Assembly: GCA_965243165.1 (NCBI GenBank)
Contig: OZ251535.1
Location: 2,294,001 to 2,358,000 of the forward strand
Direction of reading: 5' to 3'
From: CATQHD01 sp965243165
GTDB lineage: Bacteria; Actinomycetota; Acidimicrobiia; Spongiisociales; Spongiisociaceae
Length of the DNA: 64,000 bases
Shown: in pieces, positions 42,528-50,278 of the stretch
How positions within the stretch are numbered: the first letter of the stretch is position 1
Layout of the letters: each line of letters begins with the position of its first letter
Program-made: the position numbers and the translations under genes
Notes under the pieces: model-generated
What the model saw: only the letters and a program-made list of their open reading frames with translations
Told to the model about the DNA's origin: nothing
Databases searched by the model: none

Positions 42528-43499
42528 ATGACACTCCGAGAAACCCTCGACAGGATACGTTCCCAGCCCGACCCCTCAAACGAGATCAGCGCTCTTGCTC
42601 AAATCATCTTGCCCATTCTGGGTGCTTTGGGCTGGGATACTACCGACCCCTATGAGGTACGTTACCAATTCACCAAAGACGAATTATCTAAGCTAACTAA
42701 GGAAAAGATAAGTATTAATTTAAACAGTCAGATGATATCAATATGCTCACCAAACGGCTTGGAATGGTGGTTGCACCTGCTACCGGAAAAAGGAGCAAGT
42801 CAAGACCGAGCATTCGCCACTATAATGGTCAAGAAAGATCCGATTAAGAAAGTATTGTATAATCTGAAAACCTTTCTCAGTAAAGAGAACCTAATAAGCG
42901 GGCATTCCTTGAAAACGGCACGTGGTATCTTAGAATACCGAAAACTGGCCGTCCTTTTAGCCAAGGAACTTCCAATTATATGGCGATCTATGCTGAGTAA
43001 ACCCGACAACAAATTGGTGGACTTGATAATGGAGCGAACCCATGAAAAGCTAGAATTTTATCCACGCAAATCACAGGTAGAAGCAATAATCAAAGCAACA
43101 AAGCTTGAACCTGAGAACAGTCATGAATCGGATGATCCAAGATCATCTACGCAAAATAGCTCAATTATAGAACCCTATAAGAAGCCCACAAGAATCCGAC
43201 TTTTGGGCGTATACCATAACGTTAAATACTGGAAGGATATCCTGATACAAATCGCTGAAACTCTCTATCAACGTCATACAAATACATTTGATCAAATTCT
43301 TAATCTACACCCCGAGAATTATCGTCCGTATGCGGCTCGCAATTACAAGGCCCTAAGAAAACCTCGTCTGATTGGTTCCTCAAAAATCTACCTGGAAACA
43401 AATCTAAGTGCAGAATATATCTGTGAACGAGCTAACCTGTTCCTCAAGCATTTCGGATATGATCCTCCGGAAGATTATCTCCAAATCCTGTACGACTGA
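42528..43499 (+). CDS. Nuclease array copy 4, catalytic core deleted
   Basis: 323 residues from ATG 42528; its start (MTLRETLDRIRSQPDPSNE) is closest to copy 1, fitting descent from an argS-copy 1 duplication. After LGALGWDTTD-YEVRYQF the segment with the Asp and Glu-x-Lys residues is gone and replaced by a short Lys-rich stretch (KDELSKLTKEKISINLNS) before SPNGLEWWLHLLPE. The middle and the C-terminal domain (TRIRLLGVYHNVK, TLYQRHTNTF, YAARNYKAL, IYLETNLSAEYI, YLQILYD) are intact. Probably not a nuclease any more. Very AT-rich (19 of 60 bases G/C at 42841-42900). May be expressed as a regulatory or structural paralogue. Confidence 0.6.
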   Translation: MTLRETLDRIRSQPDPSNEISALAQIILPILGALGWDTTDPYEVRYQFTKDELSKLTKEKISINLNSQMISICSPNGLEWWLHLLPEKGASQDRAFATIMVKKDPIKKVLYNLKTFLSKENLISGHSLKTARGILEYRKLAVLLAKELPIIWRSMLSKPDNKLVDLIMERTHEKLEFYPRKSQVEAIIKATKLEPENSHESDDPRSSTQNSSIIEPYKKPTRIRLLGVYHNVKYWKDILIQIAETLYQRHTNTFDQILNLHPENYRPYAARNYKALRKPRLIGSSKIYLETNLSAEYICERANLFLKHFGYDPPEDYLQILYD

Positions 43500-43530
43500 C
43501 AATTGAAATCACGTAAAGGAGTCTGACAAA

Positions 43531-43869
43531 TTGCGCCAAGCTATTCCCACCGGTATTCGTCTCCGAGGCAGGAAACACAAAGTTGAATCTTGGAGATACG
43601 AGAATATGCTTCTCGTCAAGGTAGCAGAAATTCTCTTTGAGCTATACGGACAGGAATTTCTTGACCGTCTGCTAATTGCCAAGGCCAAGACTACAAGGAA
43701 TCCATATGCTGCTCGCAACGCCGACGAACTCCGAAGGGCATCAAGGATTTGGAAGACCGATGTCTATCTGGAAACAGACCTGAATGCTGCCCAGGCACCC
43801 AAACGGACGGAATTAATAATGGAACTCATGGGCCTTTCTCCTTCTGACCTTGAATACTTGTACGATTGA
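43531..43869 (+). CDS. Nuclease array copy 5, C-terminal domain only
   Basis: 112 residues from a TTG at 43531 with AAAGGAG 10 nt upstream. Consists of just the C-terminal domain shared by the array: TGIRLRGRKHKVE, ILFELYGQEFLDRLL, PYAARNADEL, TDVYLETDLNAAQAPKR and SDLEYLYD. Either a truncated remnant or a free-standing form of the domain. The clean ribosome site and undamaged frame favour a translated protein, but this is uncertain. Confidence 0.55.
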   Translation: MRQAIPTGIRLRGRKHKVESWRYENMLLVKVAEILFELYGQEFLDRLLIAKAKTTRNPYAARNADELRRASRIWKTDVYLETDLNAAQAPKRTELIMELMGLSPSDLEYLYD

Positions 43870-43889
43870 CAGGCTGCAACCGATGGTTG

Positions 43890-44756
43890 TCATTTGAGCG
43901 ACATCCAGGCCCAGTAAGGCGGCAAGGCACCGTGGCCGTATGGGTTCTCGTGCTCGTTGAGGATGTCGCCGGCGTAGAACTTGGGGTCGGGAGGAAGAGC
44001 CGCAAAGAACAGGGTATCAGGGGGTACCTCGGGTAACTGCCAGCACAGATTCCCGACTACCGGCTCACCTGGTTGGGTGCCGACGGTGACATCCGGCAGA
44101 ACGGGGTCTGCTTCGCAATCGCCCACATCCATCAGGCCAAACGAAAGGTACGTGTCCAGATCGAAACGAGGGGCAGGACCGCTCCCCCGCCAAACAACCT
44201 CGAGTTCTACGATGTAATAGTTGCCAGAGATACCCGGGAAACTGCTGGACGGGCGGACGGAGAAATCCCCTACGGGCGCCGTCTCCACCTGCCGCACCGT
44301 GACATCCCAGCCGCCCATCCGCCAAGTGGAACCCTTGGGGATCGGGTTCGTCCTCCACCGGCCGGGCGTCAGATCGGCTCCCCACTCGCCGTACTGCAGG
44401 AGGGCGGCCGCCTGCGCTCTGGTAATCCCATCGGGGAAGGCCCGCTCGATCACCCTTACCAGCTGCTCGGCGGTGAGCTTCGCCTCGGGCCGGAACGAAC
44501 CGTCCGGGTATCCTTCGAACCATCCCCTGCGCGCCGCGTGCTCGACAGCCGCGTCGTATCGGGAGAAGGATGGGGCGAGCCGCCAATCATCGTCTGACGT
44601 AGGCGCACCCCGCCGATAATCGAAGCCCTCGGTCGGGATGTCCGTGAACTCCCTCGGCTCACCGAACAACTGCTGTTGCGCCGCGGCCGTGCCCGCCAGC
44701 GCCACCGCCAACACCATCCCGGCCGCCGCCGATCGCTGCTTCCACCACGGTTTCAC
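43890..44756 (-). CDS. Secreted SLH-like domain protein
   Basis: 288 residues from a GTG with GGAGGAGA 5 nt upstream. Signal peptide RSAAAGMVLAVALAGTAAAQ. SLH-like domain (about 60-115): YDAAVEHAARRGWFEGYPDGSFRPEAKLTAEQLVRVIERAFPDGITRAQAAALL, the same type as in the array at 1-4.7 kb. The C-terminal half (about 130-288) is a beta-sandwich-like domain with WRMGGWDVTVRQVETAP and NYYIVELEVVWRGSG, resembling extracellular DUF4352-type domains. No Thr-rich stalk. Probably exported and wall-associated; function unknown. Confidence 0.8.
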   Translation of the reverse strand: MKPWWKQRSAAAGMVLAVALAGTAAAQQQLFGEPREFTDIPTEGFDYRRGAPTSDDDWRLAPSFSRYDAAVEHAARRGWFEGYPDGSFRPEAKLTAEQLVRVIERAFPDGITRAQAAALLQYGEWGADLTPGRWRTNPIPKGSTWRMGGWDVTVRQVETAPVGDFSVRPSSSFPGISGNYYIVELEVVWRGSGPAPRFDLDTYLSFGLMDVGDCEADPVLPDVTVGTQPGEPVVGNLCWQLPEVPPDTLFFAALPPDPKFYAGDILNEHENPYGHGALPPYWAWMSLK

Positions 44757-45005
44757 GCGAATCTCCTCCGTTCCGCCGGCGGCTCATTCAAGTAGTCGTT
44801 CCTCACCGCCAATGAGTACGCTGGCCTGGAAGACCTCGAATCCAAGATCGAATAACCGGGCGTCTGCGCACCGCGAGCCGCTTCCCAAGATATCGAGCGG
44901 ACTTGGCGCAACGCGCGTCACCCCCAGGAACTCTGAACTGCGGTATCCGCCGGGCGGAGCAAAAGACACGGTTATCCACAGGGGGGCGGCTATCGTGGGG
45001 CAGCC

Positions 45006-46289
45006 ATGACGAGTTTTCTGGTTCGGGGGCCTGCCCGGCTGAACGGCCACTTCGAGCCGTCCGGCAACAAGAACGCCGCCCTGCCCATCATCGCCGCCTG
45101 TCTGTTGACCGAAGAGACGGTCACCCTCCACAACGTCCCGCAGATCGGCGATGTGCTCACCCTGCTGGGGATCTTGGAGGACATGGGAGCTTCGGTTGCC
45201 AACACCGGGCCGGGCACTATCCAGATCCGTTGCAACGGGGTCACCACCTCGAAGATATCCACCGAAAGGGCCGAGAAGATCAGGGCCTCCATCCTGCTGG
45301 CCGGCCCGGCCGTCTCCCGCTTCGGCGAGGTGATCCTGCCTCCCCCGGGCGGAGACGTGATAGGGCGGCGGCGCATCGACGACCATGTTCGGGGCCTGGA
45401 AGCCTTGGGCGCCGTCTACAGCTTCGCGGGAGGCCACTGCTTCCGGGCCGCCACCCTCAAAGGGTCGGAGGTCTTCTTGGAGGAGCCTTCGGTGACCGCC
45501 ACCGAGAACCTGATAATGGCGGCGGTGCTGGCCGAGGGCGATACGGTGGTGGAGAACGCCGCCTGCGAGCCCCACGTCCAGGACCTCTGCCGGTTCCTGA
45601 ACACCCTGGGCGCCCGGATCAGCGGAATCGGCAGCAACATCCTCCGCATCGAAGGGGTGGAATCCCTGCACGGGGGCGCCTACACCGTCGGCCCGGACCA
45701 CATCGAAGTGGGAAGCCTGATGGTGCTGGCGGCGGTCACCCGCTCCCCCATCACCATCGGCGGATACCGGCCCGATATGAACAAGCCCATCGACCTGGCG
45801 TGGCGGCGCCTGGGAATCAGCTACGCCCCGTTCCCCGACGACTGCGCCCGGATGCTCTACAACAACGGGCCTCTGGTCGTGTCCCCCGACCTGGGGGGCG
45901 CAATCCCCAAGATCGAAGACGGGCCGTGGCCGTCCTTTCCCGCCGACCTGACCAGCATCGCGCTGGTGGCCGCCACCCAGGCGCACGGCTCGATCCTCAT
46001 CCACGAGAAGATGTTCGAGTCGAGGATGTTCTTCGTGGACCGCCTCATCAGCATGGGCGCCCAGATCGTCCTCTGCGACCCTCACCGGGCGGTGGTGCTG
46101 GGCCCCACCCGGCTCCGCCCCAGCGTCATGTCCAGCCCCGACATCCGGGCGGGCATGGCCCTGCTCATCGCGGCGCTGGTCGCCGAGGGAGAGAGCAGGA
46201 TCGACCGGGCCGAGCAGATCGAGCGGGGGTACGAAGCCATCGACCGGCGCCTGTCGGCCCTGGGCGCCGACATAGAACGGATCGACTGA
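45006..46289 (+). CDS. murA: UDP-N-acetylglucosamine 1-carboxyvinyltransferase
   Basis: 427 residues, normal length. Catalyses the first committed step of peptidoglycan synthesis, joining enolpyruvate to UDP-GlcNAc. N terminus LNGHFEPSGNKNAALPIIAA has the conserved Lys-Asn pair; ATENLIMAAVLAEGDTVVENAACEPHV is typical. The active-site loop reads PPPGGDVIGRR, with Asp117 where most bacteria have Cys; this is the natural form in mycobacteria and chlamydiae and blocks fosfomycin alkylation. No nearby Shine-Dalgarno site; a leaderless or weak start is possible. Confidence 0.95.
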   Translation: MTSFLVRGPARLNGHFEPSGNKNAALPIIAACLLTEETVTLHNVPQIGDVLTLLGILEDMGASVANTGPGTIQIRCNGVTTSKISTERAEKIRASILLAGPAVSRFGEVILPPPGGDVIGRRRIDDHVRGLEALGAVYSFAGGHCFRAATLKGSEVFLEEPSVTATENLIMAAVLAEGDTVVENAACEPHVQDLCRFLNTLGARISGIGSNILRIEGVESLHGGAYTVGPDHIEVGSLMVLAAVTRSPITIGGYRPDMNKPIDLAWRRLGISYAPFPDDCARMLYNNGPLVVSPDLGGAIPKIEDGPWPSFPADLTSIALVAATQAHGSILIHEKMFESRMFFVDRLISMGAQIVLCDPHRAVVLGPTRLRPSVMSSPDIRAGMALLIAALVAEGESRIDRAEQIERGYEAIDRRLSALGADIERID

Positions 46290-46411
46290 CCCGCCGCCGC
46301 AGCCCCGGCGCACTCGGAGCAAGACAGTTGCCGAAACATCGCCTCAGAAGGAGCGGCGCCGCGCCGCCGTCCAACCGGCTGCGGTCTGCGGGAGGGGTTG
46401 GCGGCCGGAGG

Positions 46412-46484
46412 TGGCCAGGCCCGGCGTCGATCCGGGGACCTCTGCTTTTTCAGAGCAGCGCTCTACCGACTGAGCTACCTGGCC
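46412..46484 (-). tRNA. tRNA-Phe (anticodon GAA)
   Basis: The minus strand folds as a cloverleaf. Acceptor GGCCAGG/CCTGGCC with A discriminator, D-arm GCTC-GAGC, anticodon stem CTGCT/AGCAG enclosing CTGAAAA (anticodon GAA), T-arm CCCGG/CCGGG. The 3' CCA is not encoded. Confidence 0.93.
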
Positions 46485-46526
46485 GTACCCAGAGAAGACC
46501 GACCCCCATGCAGGGATCGGTCCTCC

Positions 46527-46604
46527 TGGCGGGGACGACGGGATTTGAACCCGCGACCTCCGGCTTGACAGGCCGGCGTGAACTCCAGGCTTCACCACGC
46601 CCCC
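46527..46604 (-). tRNA. tRNA-Asp (anticodon GTC)
   Basis: Minus-strand cloverleaf. Acceptor GGGGGCG/CGTCCCC (one G-T pair), anticodon stem CCGGC/GCCGG enclosing CTGTCAA (anticodon GTC), T-loop TTCAAAT, G discriminator and an encoded CCA at 46527-46529. It lies 42 nt upstream of tRNA-Phe, likely co-transcribed. Confidence 0.93.
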
Positions 46605-46757
46605 GTACCGCCGCCCAGGCTACTCCCTTCCCCGAGAGAATGAGAATCCCCCGGCGGTCTGCCTGTAGTATAGACCATTCACCCGCTCAGTTGCCGCAGT
46701 CAGGCGGAGCGGCGGTCTATCATGTTCAGCCGGAACGAGCCCGAAGGGAGACCATCG

Positions 46758-47084
46758 ATGAGCACCGAAGAAACCGGGAGCGACCACCCGACGCCGGGCG
46801 GCCACTCGGAACCGGGCGGTCATCCTGCCCCGAACATGGACAAGAACGGCCTCGCCACCTCCGGGTTCGTGCTGGCGGTCTGTGCGGTGGCGTTCTTCTG
46901 GGCACCTTTCATCAACTTCATCCTGTGGGTGCTCGGCTTGGTGTTCTCCGGCATCGGCTACTCCCGCGCCAAGGCGCCGGGCAGCACCGGCCGAGGCTTG
47001 GCCATCGCCGGCCTGGCCATCACCCTGGGCGGATTTGTGCTGCTGATCCTGGGTATTGCCGGATTGGTGGCCTTCGGCGGCTGA
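46758..47084 (+). CDS. Small DUF4190-type membrane protein
   Basis: 108 residues from ATG 46758 with GGGAG upstream; the frame is open to 46722. A hydrophilic His/Pro/Gly-rich N terminus is followed by two membrane helices (GFVLAVCAVAFFWAPFINFILWVLGLVF and GLAIAGLAITLGGFVLLILGIAGLVAFGG) joined by GYSRAKAPGSTGRGLA, the DUF4190 pattern. Function unknown; such proteins often lie near cell-envelope genes. It ends 3 nt before the convergent ATPase gene. Confidence 0.8.
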   Translation: MSTEETGSDHPTPGGHSEPGGHPAPNMDKNGLATSGFVLAVCAVAFFWAPFINFILWVLGLVFSGIGYSRAKAPGSTGRGLAIAGLAITLGGFVLLILGIAGLVAFGG

Positions 47085-47087
47085 TCC

Positions 47088-48350
47088 TCAAGGACCCAGT
47101 GCGGCAACCGGTGATACGGCTATGCCGTCAGGTCGTTCATAGCCGTATCCGGTTGCGGTGATCACCACCAACTTGGCGGGTTCGCCGACCCGGGAGGCGT
47201 CCACTCGGTTCCGCAGCTTCAGCAGGGAGGAAGCCGCGGCGTCTACGGCCCTTTCGCCGCCCAGCTCTATCTCCGCCGCCATCCAGGCGCCGGAGGCGGT
47301 TTCGATGACGGCATCGACTTCGAGGCCGGTGTTGTCTCGGTAGTGGTACACCTCGGCGTCGTTGGCCTGGGCGTAGACGCGCAGATCGCGCACCACCAAC
47401 GACTCGAACAGGAAACCGAACAGTTCGAGGTCGGCGAGCAACCGGTCGGGGCCGGCGCGGAGAGCCGCAGCGGCCAGGGAAGGATCGGCGAAATACCGTT
47501 TCGGCGCTTTGCGCAACCGTGACCGGGAACGCAGGTGCGTCGAATAGGCGGGCAGCTCCTCGATCACGAACAACCGTTCCAGAGCGTCCAGATAGGCCGA
47601 CACCGTTTCGACGTGCAGCCGCTCGCGGGCGCCCCCGGTGTCCGCCGCCAGCGTCCTGACCGAGGCCTCGGAAGCGACGTTGCGGGCCAGCGACCGGATG
47701 AGCCTGAGCAGGCGGTTGGGGTCGCGGCGGGCGCCCAGCCGAGGGACATCGGTGCGGCGGACCTCGTCCAGGTAGTCCCGCGAGAACCGCACGGCTTGGT
47801 CGAGGCCGGCGCCGAGCAGGCCGGGCCATCCGCCCCGGCAGACCAGCTCCGCCAAACCGGGGATGTCCACCTCCGGAGCAGGCGCCTCCGCCTCGGCGGA
47901 TTCGAGCAGTCCGCCCAGCGAGACCCGCCCGTCCGAAACTCCCAACTCGAACAGGGACATGGGCCGCATCCGCAGCCGGGATATCCGTCCGGCGCCTGAA
48001 TGGCGGGTGATGTCATCCGCCGGGACCGCGGAGCCGGTGAGGATGAATCGGCCGGGGCCCGGCTCCGTATCCGCCGCCCGCCGTATGTGGTTCCAGACCG
48101 CCGGGGCGGTCTGCCACTCGTCGATCAGCCTCGGCCTCTCCCCGGCGAGCACCAGGCGCGGATCCAGCTCGGCAGCCCGGCGGGCGTTGTCGTCGATGTC
48201 GAGCAACACCCCGCTGGCCGCCTGCCTGCTCGCGGTTGCGGTCTTGCCGCACGCCTTCGGCCCCTCCACCACCACGGCGGAGGCTGCGGTCAGCCGCTCG
48301 GCCAGCTCAGCATCCACGACCCGCGGTCGATATTCCGGCTGGATTTGCAT
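47088..48350 (-). CDS. AAA-family ATPase with DUF4143 domain (1)
   Basis: 420 residues from ATG 48350 (MQIQPEYRPRVVD). Walker A EGPKACGKTAT near residue 30, Walker B region RPRLIDEWQTAP, sensor ILTGSAVPADD. The C-terminal DUF4143 part has FGFLFESLVVRDLRVYAQ, and its nuclease-like end has YRDNTGLEVDAVIETASGAWMAAEIELG. This family is abundant and often stranded or mobile; a biological role has not been settled. The E-x-D-AVIE and AAEIELG residues resemble a PD-(D/E)XK-type core. A second member follows 143 nt upstream. Confidence 0.85.
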   Translation of the reverse strand: MQIQPEYRPRVVDAELAERLTAASAVVVEGPKACGKTATASRQAASGVLLDIDDNARRAAELDPRLVLAGERPRLIDEWQTAPAVWNHIRRAADTEPGPGRFILTGSAVPADDITRHSGAGRISRLRMRPMSLFELGVSDGRVSLGGLLESAEAEAPAPEVDIPGLAELVCRGGWPGLLGAGLDQAVRFSRDYLDEVRRTDVPRLGARRDPNRLLRLIRSLARNVASEASVRTLAADTGGARERLHVETVSAYLDALERLFVIEELPAYSTHLRSRSRLRKAPKRYFADPSLAAAALRAGPDRLLADLELFGFLFESLVVRDLRVYAQANDAEVYHYRDNTGLEVDAVIETASGAWMAAEIELGGERAVDAAASSLLKLRNRVDASRVGEPAKLVVITATGYGYERPDGIAVSPVAALGP

Positions 48351-48493
48351 GCGACGATCTCGTCTTGATCCTGATGAATGGGACCCAACTGACATCACAA
48401 AAATAACAGATCAAACCGTACTAATGCAACCTTCTAAACCAAACAAATGTAAAACCATCGGGCAGATGCCTGACTGGCAGGGCCAACTTCTCG

Positions 48494-49903
48494 TCAGTCG
48501 TCCAGCAACCAGGCGAGCATGGATGCGGGAACCGCGCAGACCTCGGGATCGTCGAGGTCGATCTCGGTGCGGGTGGCGACGATCCCCCGACGCCCGGAAG
48601 CCCTGATCGTTTTGGCCGACCCCCGCCACCCGCCGTCCACGTACTTGGACTCTACAGCGGCACCCCCGAAGTCCCTGCCGACGAAGTCGATCTCGGCGCC
48701 GTTCTTGGACCTGTAGTGGAGAACCCGGTCGAACTGGACGTAGCTGCCGGGGTGCTCCCGTTCCAGATTGCGCAGCAGCGCCATTCCGAGTTGCTGTTCG
48801 GACAGAGCAGTCAGGTCGAGCCCGGCGGCGGGCACCAGCCGGGTGTAGACCGGATCGGTGAAGTAGAGCTTCTGCTGGGCTCTCAGATTGGGGAACCCCT
48901 TTCTCTCACGGGGGGAGGGCCATACCGCGAAGGCCTCCCTGAGGTCATCGATTCGCCTTTGCGCGGTGGGTGGGGAAATGTCCAGGTCCCTGGCCAGGTT
49001 GGTTACATTGACCAGCGAGCCCAATCCGGCCCTCAACCGCCTCAGCAGAGCGTTGGTCTGTAGATCGGAGATCCGGGACCTGCTGAAGGCGTCCCCGCTG
49101 ATGACCCGGAGCAATTCCGCCTCCAGCGCTGGATCCGGCAACAGGGCTGTGAGGTAACCGCCCACCGCCCTGGGGAATCCACCCACCTGCAAGTACGTCT
49201 CCCAGGCCTCCACCAGAGTGGGCAACCAGGGAACCATCTCGTAGGCTGCTTCTGCCAGGCGCGGCGGGGTGAGGTCGGCGATACGCAGACGGCTTGCCTC
49301 TTCCGGCGGTTTCCGGTCTGTAGTCAGGCGGGCGAAAGAACGGAACCCCATCGGGAGCAGCACACGATCGGGGTCGGCCGCCCGGCCCCGGCGGCCCGCC
49401 AAGACGCCCACCGATTCTCGAAGCCGTGAGGATGACGACCCCGTGAGCACGACCGTATCGGTGCGGAAACGCGGATGGTTGTCACGCAACCATTTGATCT
49501 GCTCGGGCCAGCCGTCGTCGGTGATACCGGTTATCTCATCGATGAACCACCAGCGAGGCCCGTCCTTGGGCGTCACTTGGGAAGCGGCGCCCACCAACCT
49601 CCCCAGGTCGGCCGCCCTCCAACCCTCCACGGACATGTGCACGATCCGCCGCGGGTCAGTACCTGAAGAAACCAACCGCTCGACCGTCCGTTTGACCTCC
49701 ACCGACTTGCCCACCCGCCGCGGTCCCCGCAGCACATACAGACCGCCGGGCGTCAGATCATCGAGCACACCCGCCGTGTAGGGGCGGCTGAACGGCGCCT
49801 CGGCCGCCTCCCGCAGATCAGGGTCGTCCCTCGTCCAACCCCTGGCGTCGCTCCACCAGCGGTTGGTGTCGGCCAGCCTCTGTTGTATCTTTCCTCGCTT
49901 CAT
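48494..49903 (-). CDS. AAA-family ATPase with DUF4143 domain (2)
   Basis: 469 residues. Walker A LRGPRRVGKSVE near residue 60, Walker B RWWFIDEITG, sensor VVLTGSSSSRL, a winged-helix segment (LARDLDISPPTAQRRIDDL), then the DUF4143/nuclease-like end with YRSKNGAEIDFVGRDFGGAAVESKYVDGGW. The Asp and Glu-x-Lys residues there match a PD-(D/E)XK core. Only distantly related to the preceding ATPase. Its upstream region, including the first 50 nt of coding sequence, has been tandemly duplicated, placing two sets of palindromes before the gene. Confidence 0.85.
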   Translation of the reverse strand: MKRGKIQQRLADTNRWWSDARGWTRDDPDLREAAEAPFSRPYTAGVLDDLTPGGLYVLRGPRRVGKSVEVKRTVERLVSSGTDPRRIVHMSVEGWRAADLGRLVGAASQVTPKDGPRWWFIDEITGITDDGWPEQIKWLRDNHPRFRTDTVVLTGSSSSRLRESVGVLAGRRGRAADPDRVLLPMGFRSFARLTTDRKPPEEASRLRIADLTPPRLAEAAYEMVPWLPTLVEAWETYLQVGGFPRAVGGYLTALLPDPALEAELLRVISGDAFSRSRISDLQTNALLRRLRAGLGSLVNVTNLARDLDISPPTAQRRIDDLREAFAVWPSPRERKGFPNLRAQQKLYFTDPVYTRLVPAAGLDLTALSEQQLGMALLRNLEREHPGSYVQFDRVLHYRSKNGAEIDFVGRDFGGAAVESKYVDGGWRGSAKTIRASGRRGIVATRTEIDLDDPEVCAVPASMLAWLLDD

Positions 49904-49960
49904 CGGAAACCTCCCGAGTGCACAAAGCTGGACTGAAGCATCGAAACCCCAGCAAATTTT

Positions 49961-50023
49961 GTTTTACCCAGGTAAAACTAACATCCATGTTCAATTTATC
50001 AGGGTAAATATAACATAGATGTT
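49961..50023. promoter_or_regulatory. Palindrome cluster (candidate operators), inner copy
   Basis: GTTTTACCCAGGTAAAAC (49961-49978) is a perfect 8-bp-arm palindrome. AACATCCATGTT (49980-49991) and AACATAGATGTT (50012-50023) are 5-bp-arm palindromes of the form AACAT-NN-ATGTT. The AT-rich segment lies where the ATPase promoter is expected, so repressor sites are likely. Confidence 0.6.
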
Positions 50024-50142
50024 ACCGCTGGCGCTCCACCAGCGGTTGGTGTCGGCCAGCCTCTTGTTGCATCTCTCGCTTCATCGGTAAACCTCCCGAG
50101 TGCACAAAGCTGGACTGAAGCATCGAAACCCCAGCAAATTTT

Positions 50143-50205
50143 GTTTTACCCAGGTAAAACTAACATCCATGTTCAATTTATCAGGGTAAATATAACATAG
50201 ATGTT
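50143..50205. promoter_or_regulatory. Palindrome cluster (candidate operators), outer copy
   Basis: Exact duplicate set: GTTTTACCCAGGTAAAAC at 50143-50160, AACATCCATGTT at 50162-50173 and AACATAGATGTT at 50194-50205. Perfect conservation here, while the adjacent coding scrap has indels, supports selection on the sites or a recent duplication. Confidence 0.55.
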
Positions 50206-50278
50206 AAATTCTGCCGCCGCAAGCCCACCCGCGAGCCTCGCCCCTAGCCAACGGGAGACACCAAACCGCCCGGGTGTG

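Larger units (their letters stand above)
49851..50206. repeat. 174-bp tandem direct duplication upstream of the second ATPase gene
   Basis: 49851-50024 and 50034-50206 are nearly identical, with only a few differences near the left end. Each includes the first codons of the ATPase gene (on the minus strand) plus its upstream region. In the outer copy the coding part carries indels and is broken. No gene lies between 49904 and 50278. Confidence 0.9.
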
